A DNA stretch of 7,588 nt from Bacteroidales bacterium (GTDB lineage: Bacteria > Bacteroidota > Bacteroidia > Bacteroidales > UBA7960): the NCBI GenBank assembly GCA_007128045.1, contig SKYG01000145.1, positions 1 through 7,588 of the forward strand. The letters are read 5' to 3'. Made by a program: the position numbers and the translations under genes. Every line of letters starts with the position of its first letter. The first letter of the stretch is position 1. Below the pieces are notes generated by a model. It was not told the origin of the DNA. It ran no database searches and saw only the letters and a list, made by a program, of their open reading frames with translations. Positions 1 to 6,109 of this stretch are shown here, piece by piece.

Positions 1-2013
1 CTGATACTGACAAACCTGGTGATGACCTGCACGGCAACCGGAGAAACTTTCGACGGTCAGCCACTAAGTCGTTCAACCGCGCGGGAAGCAGCCAAACAGG
101 TAAGAGAAGGAGATAAACTATATGACCAGGGTGGGATAAAAAAGATTGAGGCCATTGCATATTACAAGAAAGCACTCACAGTTTACCCGGGTGACCCACT
201 TTTGCATTTTAGAATTGGAGAAGCTTATCTAGAAGCTATACTGCCCGACAGTGCCATTTTTCACCTCAGCAAAGTTATCGAAAGCAATACACCTCCAGCT
301 AAAGCCTACTTTTTGCTGGCAGAAGCCAGGGCCATCAATCATGAGTTTGATAAAGCCATTGAGATGTACCGCATCTTCCGGCAATCACTCACGCCTCAGG
401 AACTCAGTGAATGGCGCGATATGATCGAGAAAAAGCTACTTGAGTGCCAAAACGGCAAAACCATCATCAAACAACCGGCACGGGCTTTTGTTGATCTGCT
501 CGATAATCAGATCAATTCATCCTATGATGACTATAACCCACTGATCTCTCCCCACGACGGCTTAATATATTTCACTTCCCGCCGGCCAACAGGTACACGA
601 GACAGGGTCGACAGCCGGGATCATAAATACACGGAAAAAATATTCATCGCAAAACACTCTGAAGGTCAGCTGATTCAAGAGGCTGAAGTAGCACAACAGT
701 TTAACACCAGGTCGCATTCAGCTACAGCCGGGATATCTCACGATGGAAATACCCTTGTCATATACCGGGGCGACACAGGTGGCAATCTTCTGTTTAGCCA
801 ATGTAAAAAAGGTAAATGGACAAAACCCAGGGAAATCAGACGAATCAACTCCCGGCACCATGAAACCAGTGCAACATTCTCATCTGATGGCAACACGATG
901 TATTTTATCAGCGAACGACCCGGAGGATATGGAGGGAAAGACATATGGGTTACCACAATGGGGAACAGAGGGCGATGGACAGAACCCGTTAACCTTGGTC
1001 CAGTGGTCAACACAGAATATGATGAAGAAGGTCTTTACCTTGCACCCGATGATAAAACACTGTACTTTAGCTCTAAAGGCCATAATTCGATGGGAGGATA
1101 CGATATTTTCAGTACCACATTTGACAATGGCAGGTGGAGCAATCCGGTTAATCTGGGATACCCTGTTAACACTTCCTCTGATGATGTGTTCTTTAAGATG
1201 ACAAAGGATGGCAAGCATGCCTATTTGTCCTCAAACAGACCCGATGGCTCGGGAAGTTTTAACCTTTATCACATCACCTTCCCCGGCCCGGAGAAACCTG
1301 TATTAAGTCAGCCGGATGGAAACCTGATTGCAGACTACGTCAGGCCATTATTCAAGGAACTTCTCGACACAGAAAAGACCCCAATAGCACATATGACGCT
1401 GCTATATGGAACGATTACCGACGAGGAAACAGGAGATCCTCTGGACGCTACAATCACCCTGTATGACAATGAAGAAGATTTGATTCTTGCTGAGTTTATA
1501 AACAATCCGGAAACAGGTGAATACTTCATATCACTTCCGGGAGGCAAGAATTATGGAATGGCAGTACAATCGGATGATTACCTTTTTTACTCGGTGAATA
1601 TGGACATCAGCCAAACAGATGTCTACCGTGAACTTATCAACAACATCAAATTAAAAAAGATTGATATTGGAAAAGCAATCGTCCTTAACAACATTTTCTT
1701 CGATTTTGACAGGGCAACCCTGAGGCCTGAGTCATACGCCGAACTCGGCATTCTATATAAGTTGCTGGAGGACAATCCACGTCTTAAAGTCGAAGTTTCC
1801 GGACATACCGATGATTCAGGTACCGCATCATACAATGAACGCTTGTCTGAAGGAAGGGCAAGGGCGGTGGTAACTTTTCTGATTGAACGGGGCATTGATG
1901 CCAACCGGTTAACCTACAAAGGATATGGGTCAAGCCGCCCGGTCGCTTCCAACGATACAGAGGAAGGCAGGCAGCTTAACCGCAGAACCGAATTTGAAAT
2001 TGTCGACTATTAA
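1..2013 (+). CDS. OmpA-family envelope protein with TPR, PD40 propeller and CRD domains (PorE-like), 5' partial
   Basis: The reading frame is open to base 1, and the residues before the first possible start (GTG at 19) are hydrophobic (LILTNL). They look like the end of a signal peptide, so the true start is probably outside the window. Residues are counted from that GTG. TPR-like helices span about 20-145. A PD40/WD40-like propeller follows at about 165-420, with recurring blades such as SSDGNTMYFISERPGG and APDDKTLYFSSKG. A carboxypeptidase-regulatory-like beta domain spans about 458-548. An OmpA C-terminal peptidoglycan-binding domain occupies 555-664, with FFDFDRATLRPES, GHTDDSG (D598) and RQLNRRTEF (R655/R656). 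This domain order matches PorE, a type IX secretion accessory protein that binds peptidoglycan and partners PorP. Cys at bases 28-30 could be a lipidation site, but VMTC is a poor lipobox. The OmpA family call is near certain; PorE orthology is inferred, and many paralogues share this layout. Confidence 0.9.
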   Translation: MILTNLVMTCTATGETFDGQPLSRSTAREAAKQVREGDKLYDQGGIKKIEAIAYYKKALTVYPGDPLLHFRIGEAYLEAILPDSAIFHLSKVIESNTPPAKAYFLLAEARAINHEFDKAIEMYRIFRQSLTPQELSEWRDMIEKKLLECQNGKTIIKQPARAFVDLLDNQINSSYDDYNPLISPHDGLIYFTSRRPTGTRDRVDSRDHKYTEKIFIAKHSEGQLIQEAEVAQQFNTRSHSATAGISHDGNTLVIYRGDTGGNLLFSQCKKGKWTKPREIRRINSRHHETSATFSSDGNTMYFISERPGGYGGKDIWVTTMGNRGRWTEPVNLGPVVNTEYDEEGLYLAPDDKTLYFSSKGHNSMGGYDIFSTTFDNGRWSNPVNLGYPVNTSSDDVFFKMTKDGKHAYLSSNRPDGSGSFNLYHITFPGPEKPVLSQPDGNLIADYVRPLFKELLDTEKTPIAHMTLLYGTITDEETGDPLDATITLYDNEEDLILAEFINNPETGEYFISLPGGKNYGMAVQSDDYLFYSVNMDISQTDVYRELINNIKLKKIDIGKAIVLNNIFFDFDRATLRPESYAELGILYKLLEDNPRLKVEVSGHTDDSGTASYNERLSEGRARAVVTFLIERGIDANRLTYKGYGSSRPVASNDTEEGRQLNRRTEFEIVDY

Positions 2014-2018
2014 TCTGA

Positions 2019-2618
2019 CTAATTTCTTGTTTTAATCGTGCAGCCTATCGCTCTTGTGAAAGTTGGGTCAGGTCGCTTTCCGGCAAGCAGGGCGTCAACG
2101 GCATCTGACAAAAAATCATCATTAACCTGGCTGGCATCACGGTGATTATCGTCAATGGCCCCAATATAAGCAACTTTCAAGTCAGAACCGGCCCTTTCAA
2201 GCAGATATACATGAGGCGTTCTCGTTGCTCCATATTTAGGGTATACGCTTTGATCTGCGTCATGAAGATAAGGAAATGGAAAACCTTTCTCTTTGGCCCG
2301 CACCTTCATTGCAGAAAAAGAATCCTGAGGTTGAGCAATAGAATCATTCGGATTGATTGCGATCAGGGGAAAGCCCTTGGGCGCATACTTGTTATGCAAT
2401 GCAATCATTCTGTCTTCATAAGCCACTACATACGGACAATGGTTGCATGAAAACACAATGATGAAACCTTTTGCATCTGGAAAATCAGACAATGAGACGT
2501 AACTCCCATCAACGTTCTTTAAACGGAAATCAGAGGCTTTATCTCCTACTGAATAGCCCTGGGAAAATCCCACGGAAGCTAGAAAAAACATTACAAGAAA
2601 CAAACTCGTTTTTTTCAT
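2019..2618 (-). CDS. Exported peroxiredoxin-like (PRX_like1) thioredoxin-fold protein
   Basis: This 199-residue protein starts with a typical signal peptide (MKKTSLFLVMFFLASVGFSQ, cut probably near residue 20), so it should act in the periplasm or be membrane-anchored there. A redoxin/AhpC-TSA fold follows. The redox site is CNHC at C58-C61, after the strand GFIIVFS and followed by PYV. The cis-proline is in RTPHVYLL (P135). The motif AIDDN (about 154-158), the segment SDAVDALLAGKRP and the late Cys in GCTIK (C193) are typical of the PRX_like1 group of thioredoxin-family proteins. The family probably handles thiols or peroxides, but its substrate is not established. It lies 12 bases after the TlpA-like gene and is probably co-transcribed with it. 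Its stop is 5 bases from the stop of the convergent OmpA-family gene. No frameshift or missing active-site residue is seen. Confidence 0.88.
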   Translation of the reverse strand: MKKTSLFLVMFFLASVGFSQGYSVGDKASDFRLKNVDGSYVSLSDFPDAKGFIIVFSCNHCPYVVAYEDRMIALHNKYAPKGFPLIAINPNDSIAQPQDSFSAMKVRAKEKGFPFPYLHDADQSVYPKYGATRTPHVYLLERAGSDLKVAYIGAIDDNHRDASQVNDDFLSDAVDALLAGKRPDPTFTRAIGCTIKTRN

Positions 2619-2630
2619 AATTTAATAGGT

Positions 2631-3143
2631 TTAATGTTTAATATTGGAAATCATGGGAACAATGATCTCTTCAAGTTCTTCAAATTTTAACTCTTTCTCG
2701 AAAAAGACCTTTTGGTCTTTGTTATAAATAACCGTTGCAGGTATGGCCCCTGACCATTTCTCACTGACCTTTGGTATCCATCTGTTAGCGAAAGGATCAT
2801 CCAGCAACACAACCTGGCTGTCCACACCAAGGCGGTCAAGAAACGGAACGACATGACCATCTATTCTGTTGGGATGGTCGAGACTGACCAGGAGCACCTT
2901 AACCCCTCTGTCCGAATATTCTTTATGAATTTGTTCAAAGTCTGGTATCTCTCTGATACATGGAGCGCACCAGGTAGCCCAAAAGTTCACCACATACACC
3001 GAATCCGATTGTTTGTGTAGCCATGGCTCAAACTGGTCAAAATCCATAACGCTGATCACACGATTCGATTTACGTTGGAGATCATTAGATAAACCGCTGG
3101 TTATCAGCATTATAAATATAGATAGGTATACAAAAAGCTTCAT
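2631..3143 (-). CDS. TlpA-like periplasmic thiol-disulfide oxidoreductase
   Basis: The start is set at the ATG at 3143, because it begins directly with a signal peptide (MKLFVYLSIFIMLITSGLS). A longer reading from 3185 would only add 14 polar or mixed residues in front of it. The mature part is a compact thioredoxin fold. The active site is WATWCAPC (C59, C62) after the strand SVYVVNF, a helix IREIPDFEQIHKEY follows, then the strand VKVLLVSLD, and a cis-proline lies in GAIPATVIY (P135). This is the TlpA/ResA type, which reduces disulfides in exported proteins, for example apocytochromes; the partner cannot be told here. At 170 residues it is a minimal single-domain member without the N-terminal DUF4369-like domain common in Bacteroidota. 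It lies just downstream of a terminator, so it should have its own promoter, although no clear TAnnTTTG element was found. It probably forms an operon with the redoxin gene that follows. Confidence 0.88.
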   Translation of the reverse strand: MKLFVYLSIFIMLITSGLSNDLQRKSNRVISVMDFDQFEPWLHKQSDSVYVVNFWATWCAPCIREIPDFEQIHKEYSDRGVKVLLVSLDHPNRIDGHVVPFLDRLGVDSQVVLLDDPFANRWIPKVSEKWSGAIPATVIYNKDQKVFFEKELKFEELEEIIVPMISNIKH

Positions 3144-3191
3144 ATCTGTATAATTGAACACAGAATTTAAACAATCAATTAACAAGAATGT

Positions 3192-3240
3192 TTAAAAAAT
3201 CCGGCTATCGGCACATAAAAAATGTGAAAATAACCGGATT
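3192..3240 (-). terminator. Intrinsic terminator after rny
   Basis: Read on the minus strand, AATCCGG (3240-3234) pairs perfectly with CCGGATT (3204-3198). An inner stem CACAT/ATGTG (3226-3222 with 3216-3212) lies around a loop of five T. The hairpin is followed at once by six T (3199-3194). It lies 62 bases past the rny stop and about 50 bases before the TlpA-like gene, so it should end the zapA-6S-rny transcription unit and insulate the redox operon. It was found by eye; no folding energy was computed. Confidence 0.78.
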
Positions 3241-3302
3241 GCCAGGGCAGCAGTATAAATAAGTTTGAGGATGATTTGGTTTATACCACTCAGATTTATG
3301 GT

Positions 3303-4841
3303 TTATTTTGCGTATGCAACAGCCCTGGTTTCTCTTATGACAGTTATTTTTATCTGACCAGGATAGGTCATTTCAGTTTGAATCTTCTTACTCAGGTCGT
3401 GGGATATTAGTTCAGCTTCCTTGTCGGATATCTTGTCACTGCCCACGATCACCCGCAGCTCCCTTCCGGCTTGGATTGCGTAGGTTTTCACCACGCCAGG
3501 GTAAGAAAGTGCCAGTTCCTCTAAGTCGTTAAGGCGTTTAATATAGGATTCAACTACTTCACGGCGGGCGCCGGGACGTGCGCCGGATATGGCATCACAT
3601 ACCTGTATGATTGGAGAAATTAGACTTTCCATCTCTACCTCATCATGATGCGAGCCAATGGCATTGCATACTTCAGGTTTTTCCTTGTATCTTTCTGCAA
3701 GTTTCATACCTAAGATGGCATGCGGCAGCTCCGGTTCATTGTCAGGAACTTTACCAATATCATGCAACAAGGCAGCCCTTTTGGCAATCTTTGGGTTCAG
3801 ACCCAATTCAGCAGCCATGGTAGCCGCCAGATTGGCGACTTCTTTAGAATGCTGCAGCAGGTTTTGCCCGTACGAAGAGCGGTACTTCATCTTTCCAACC
3901 AACCTTACCAGTTCGTGATGCATTCCGTGGATACCCAAATCAATGGTGGTACGCTTACCGATTTCAAGAATCTCCTGATCGATTTGTTTTTTTGTTTTAG
4001 CAACTACCTCCTCAATACGGGCGGGATGGATACGACCATCTGACACCAACTTATGCAGTGATAAGCGTGCAATCTCCCGCCGCACAGGATCAAAGCCGCT
4101 CAAAATGATTGCTTCGGGGGTATCGTCAACTATGATCTCTATTCCTGTAGCTGCTTCCAGGGCTCTGATATTTCTTCCCTCACGGCCAATAATACGGCCT
4201 TTGATCTCATCGTTTTCAATGGGAAATACAGAAACGGAATTCTCAGCAGCCACCTCAGTGGCAGTACGTTGCAATGACATTACAACCAACTTCCTGGCTT
4301 CTGTATTGGCGGTTAACTTCGCCTCCTCCATCATATCTTTGATATATGACTGCGCATCAGACTGAGCTTCAGACTTCAATGCTTCACTAAGTTGCAACTT
4401 TGCCTCTTGTGCAGACATGCCGCTAATAGACTCCAGTTGCTCTAATTGCTGACGATAGGTTTTTTCCAGATCAGATTGCTTTTTGTTAACAATTTCAAGC
4501 TGGTTGTTCAGGTTATCCCTGATCACGTTAACTTCTTTTTGTTTGCGCTGGAGCTCTTCCATACGCTGGTTTATAGTTATCTCTTTTTGCTTAATACGGT
4601 TCTCGGCGGCATTTAATGCCTGGTTCCTCTCAGAAGTTAATTTTTCATGCTCCGACTTAAGCTGAAGAAAGTGTTCTTTGGCCTGAAGTATTTTTTCTTT
4701 TTTTAGCACCTCAGACTCCGATTTTGCTTCGCGCAAAATTTGTTGGCTCTTTTTGGTTATGGCTTTACGCATTACCGTTGAGGTAAGCAATACGCCCAAA
4801 CCAATAGAAGCAACTGCGATGATTAAACAAGTTATTATCAT
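3303..4841 (-). CDS. rny: Ribonuclease Y
   Basis: RNase Y is a membrane-anchored endoribonuclease that starts mRNA decay. The 512-residue product has the full family layout: an N-terminal membrane helix (MIITCLIIAVASIGLGVLL), a long charged coiled coil (about 25-190), a KH domain with GRIIGREGRNIRA (about 215-227), and an HD domain. The HD domain has the metal-binding pair in LLHDIGK (H360, D361), upstream H331 (LLQHSKEVA), the SHHDE segment (about 397-401) and D416 in VCDAISGARPGARRE. The C-terminus ends with the typical VIRETRA...YAK. I chose the ATG at 4841 because it opens the membrane helix. The longer reading begins with TTG at 4883, adds 14 residues unlike the family and would run through the T-tract of the 6S-like RNA. 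The gene follows zapA and the 6S-like RNA on the same strand, and a terminator follows its stop. No promoter of its own is evident. Confidence 0.97.
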   Translation of the reverse strand: MIITCLIIAVASIGLGVLLTSTVMRKAITKKSQQILREAKSESEVLKKEKILQAKEHFLQLKSEHEKLTSERNQALNAAENRIKQKEITINQRMEELQRKQKEVNVIRDNLNNQLEIVNKKQSDLEKTYRQQLEQLESISGMSAQEAKLQLSEALKSEAQSDAQSYIKDMMEEAKLTANTEARKLVVMSLQRTATEVAAENSVSVFPIENDEIKGRIIGREGRNIRALEAATGIEIIVDDTPEAIILSGFDPVRREIARLSLHKLVSDGRIHPARIEEVVAKTKKQIDQEILEIGKRTTIDLGIHGMHHELVRLVGKMKYRSSYGQNLLQHSKEVANLAATMAAELGLNPKIAKRAALLHDIGKVPDNEPELPHAILGMKLAERYKEKPEVCNAIGSHHDEVEMESLISPIIQVCDAISGARPGARREVVESYIKRLNDLEELALSYPGVVKTYAIQAGRELRVIVGSDKISDKEAELISHDLSKKIQTEMTYPGQIKITVIRETRAVAYAK

Positions 4842-4868
4842 TGGAATTAATAAGTTAGAATTATGGAT

Positions 4869-5078
4869 AAAAAAAACCCGCAATTAATTCAGAGAGGTTT
4901 AAAGAAACCCCGGTTTATACAGCTTAGGGAGCTTGGTTAAGATCGAACGTCCACTGTCCGCAAGCGAACTACCTGAAGTAACCCCCAGATAGTGAGGCCT
5001 GTTCTAACAAAACCAAAGGATTCCCTAAATTTTTAAAATGTTGAGTTTCAAAAACGTACACCTGAATTAATGCGGGTA
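4869..5078 (-). ncRNA. ssrS: 6S-like RNA (candidate ssrS)
   Basis: 6S RNA binds the RNA polymerase housekeeping holoenzyme by mimicking an open promoter. On the minus strand a closing stem pairs CCCGC plus ATTAATTCAG (5076-5062) with CTGAATTAAT plus GCGGG (4892-4877). It is 15 bp with a single bulged T and is followed by eight T (4876-4869). Inside is a large, mostly unpaired bubble: about 33 nt on the 5' side, and about 30 nt on the 3' side holding a small hairpin (AAAC/GTTT near 4902-4915). Next comes an inner stem TTAGGGA...TTGGTT (5028-5011) with AACCAA...TCCCTAA (4938-4924), then GAAC/GTTC and an apical stem (about 4986-4997 with 4951-4960). Stem, bubble and long terminal hairpin at about 200 nt are the 6S layout. 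From memory, 6S RNA is often found between zapA and rny in Bacteroidota. No covariance model was run, and the exact ends are estimates. Confidence 0.75.
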
Positions 5079-5081
5079 TGT

Positions 5082-5089
5082 CATATATA
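5082..5089 (-). promoter_or_regulatory. Possible -7 element for the 6S-like RNA
   Basis: TATATATG on the minus strand differs from the Bacteroidota -7 consensus TAnnTTTG at one base. It ends 5 bases before the predicted 5' end of the closing stem (5076), the right spacing for a start near 5077. No TTTG is found at the expected -33 distance, so support is weak. It lies in the short zapA-6S gap. Confidence 0.3.
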
Positions 5090-5103
5090 TTTTCAAAGAA
5101 CGT

Positions 5104-5400
5104 TTAGCTTCTATCCAGTAGATTCTCGTCTAATAACCGGTCTAATGATTCAAGTTGCCCCAGGATTTTAGTCCTGTTTCGAGATGCACCCTCGAACTGC
5201 AAAAATTCAACAGCAAACTGCAATGTAACCATGGCCAACAAATCCTGTTTGTCCCTGAAGGCAAAATTGCTGCCGTATTCATTCATCTTTTCATTTATCA
5301 GCCTGGCTGCATTTCTGAACATCTGTTCTTCGCTTTCGCTCTTAATGCTTAGCCTGTAAGGCCGTTCTGCAATGATAACCGATATTAGTTGTTCCCTCAT
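5104..5400 (-). CDS. zapA: Cell division protein ZapA
   Basis: ZapA binds FtsZ and cross-links its filaments at the division ring in the cytoplasm. The 98-residue product fits the family. The N-terminal beta part is ISVIIAERPYRLSIKSESEEQMFRNAARLINEKM (about 6-39), where the globular domain's EE..FR.AA..IN pattern is clear. A long helix follows from about 50, with the typical core KQDLLAMVTLQFAVEFL (51-67), and continues as a coiled coil to the C-terminus. There is no signal peptide. It begins 18 bases after the stop of the coiled-coil gene and is very probably co-transcribed with it. No Shine-Dalgarno sequence precedes the ATG, as is normal in Bacteroidota. The 6S-like RNA follows within about 26 bases. 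Confidence 0.9.
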   Translation of the reverse strand: MREQLISVIIAERPYRLSIKSESEEQMFRNAARLINEKMNEYGSNFAFRDKQDLLAMVTLQFAVEFLQFEGASRNRTKILGQLESLDRLLDENLLDRS

Positions 5401-5418
5401 TAATGAGTGATTATTAAT

Positions 5419-5703
5419 CTATCTGTTTAAAAGTGTCTGACACTTTTCAATTTCCCGCAAAAGATCATTTAACTTTTGCCTGGCATGAGATGTATCTCCT
5501 GATCCCAGCACCATTGAAACCTGTAAATCTGAAATGGTGCTCTCTAATTGTTGAATCCTTTCTTCTTGCCGACCTATCTTGTCCTTTAAAGACATCTTGT
5601 CTTCTTCTACCTGCAACAACTTGTCTTTTAGCTGCTTGTTCCTCAGAATAAGACGTTTAACCTTGTTACCTATCCCCTCAACAATTACCGAAAATTCATC
5701 CAT
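5419..5703 (-). CDS. Small conserved coiled-coil protein upstream of zapA
   Basis: This 94-residue cytoplasmic protein has no signal peptide or membrane segment. Residues about 12-64 form one long charged heptad region (KRLILRNKQLKDKLL through QQLESTISDLQ). A short Gly/Ser break (LGSGDTS, about 66-72) is followed by a final helix ending REIEKCQTLLNR. That C-terminal pattern, close to VREIDKCIALLN, is one I recall from small proteins encoded just before zapA in Bacteroidota, where the pair often follows pheT. Here pheT is not next to it; the upstream side is a non-coding spacer. The ATG at 5703 lies about 20 bases after a good -7 element, and the gene appears to lead the zapA-6S-rny unit. Its function is unknown. 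Given its size, coiled coil and position, a ZapB-like partner of ZapA is a reasonable guess, but only a guess. Confidence 0.78.
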   Translation of the reverse strand: MDEFSVIVEGIGNKVKRLILRNKQLKDKLLQVEEDKMSLKDKIGRQEERIQQLESTISDLQVSMVLGSGDTSHARQKLNDLLREIEKCQTLLNR

Positions 5704-5706
5704 ACC

Positions 5707-5727
5707 ATCAGGGCATTATTACCTGAT
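5707..5727. repeat. Small inverted repeat between promoter and start of the coiled-coil gene
   Basis: ATCAGG (5707-5712) and CCTGAT (5722-5727) form perfect 6-base arms around 9 bases. The repeat fills nearly all the space between the -7 element (5729-5736) and the ATG (5703). It could be a protein-binding site over the transcription start or a 5' leader hairpin next to the start codon. Six-base arms can also arise by chance. Confidence 0.4.
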
Positions 5728-5728
5728 A

Positions 5729-5736
5729 CAAATGTA
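5729..5736 (-). promoter_or_regulatory. Bacteroidota -7 promoter element for the coiled-coil/zapA unit
   Basis: The minus strand reads TACATTTG, an exact match to the Bacteroidota primary sigma -7 consensus TAnnTTTG. It predicts a start near 5722-5725 and a leader of about 20 bases before the ATG at 5703. No TTTG lies at the usual -33 spacing of 19-21 bases; one lies 38 bases upstream, which is too far. The surrounding DNA is very AT-rich, as expected for a promoter. Confidence 0.6.
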
Positions 5737-5943
5737 TAATTTTTTACTAATATACGCATAATATTTCGAATTGTCAAACTATATCAATTACCGAAAAAAA
5801 ATATAATTATTTGTTTAATCTTTTAATTATCTATCTTAGTTATTATTTTAAATATGTTAATAAGGATAAATAAATAAATAAACCATGACAATCGCTTTGA
5901 TACATAGGAGAATGATTATGGGTGCCTGGAGCCTCCCTGACAT
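5737..5943. other. AT-rich spacer with a short ATAA microsatellite
   Basis: This non-coding stretch is strongly AT-rich up to about 5880, with an A8 run near 5794-5801. The motif ATAA is repeated four times at 5866-5882. Its right end (about 5883-5943) is of mixed composition and leads into the heptamer array. A plus-strand promoter for the DUF2851 gene should lie here or in the array. The best candidate I see is TCGCTTTG near 5893-5900, one base off TAnnTTTG and with no -33 partner, so no plus-strand promoter is called. Confidence 0.5.
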
Positions 5944-6096
5944 TTCGACCTTCAACCTTCGACTTCAACCTTCGACCTTTGACCTTCGACCTTCGACCTT
6001 CGACCTTTGACCTTCGACCTTCGACCTTTGACCTTCGACCTTCGACCTTCAACCTTCGACCTTCAACCTTCAACCTTCAACCTTCGACCTTTGACC
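5944..6096 (+). repeat. Tandem heptamer array, 22 units of TTYRACC
   Basis: The array is 22 head-to-tail units with no spacers. Eleven are TTCGACC, six TTCAACC, four TTTGACC, and one is shortened to TTCGAC (5958-5963). Only positions 3 and 4 vary, and TTTAACC never occurs. Units 10-12 and 13-15 repeat as a 21-base block: one TTTGACC, then two TTCGACC. TTCAACC units gather at the two ends. Because 21 bases are 7 codons, both strands stay open for long stretches and give false heptapeptide-repeat proteins (SKVEGRR-like on the minus strand, TFDLRPS-like on the plus strand). The array ends 13 bases before the DUF2851 start codon. I recall similar low-complexity heptamer arrays from other Bacteroidota genomes, so this may be a dispersed repeat family; its function is unknown. 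Confidence 0.95.
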
Positions 6097-6109
6097 TAAT
6101 TATAAACAG

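Noticed and set aside
19..30. GTG at 19 as the true start, or VMTC as a lipobox, of the OmpA-family protein
   Set aside because: The frame is open and hydrophobic to the window edge, which points to a start further left. Thr before the Cys and Met at -2 do not fit the usual lipobox, so lipidation is left open.
738..1218. Overlapping open frames on both strands within the OmpA-family gene
   Set aside because: They overlap a clearly conserved propeller region and lack recognisable domains or starts.
3144..3185. N-terminal extension of the TlpA-like protein from 3185
   Set aside because: The ATG at 3143 begins directly with a normal signal peptide; the extension would put unlike residues in front of it.
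4842..4883. N-terminal extension of rny from TTG at 4883
   Set aside because: The added 14 residues precede a proper membrane helix that starts with its own ATG at 4841, and the extension would use the T8 tract and stem arm of the 6S-like RNA as codons.
4869..5078. tmRNA or tRNA-like gene in the zapA-rny gap
   Set aside because: A GTTCGATC word recalls a T-loop, but there is no acceptor stem with a CCA end and no tag reading frame. The overall fold fits 6S RNA better.
5912..6010. Short plus-strand frame starting at ATG 5912 after a GGAG-like sequence
   Set aside because: The apparent Shine-Dalgarno means little in this lineage. The frame enters the repeat array within a dozen codons and stops inside it, and no coding character is seen.
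5843..6073. Minus-strand open frame rich in SKVEGRR-like heptapeptides
   Set aside because: It is only the translation of the TTYRACC array. A 7-base repeat gives a 7-residue periodic peptide in any open frame, and the flanking part resembles no protein.
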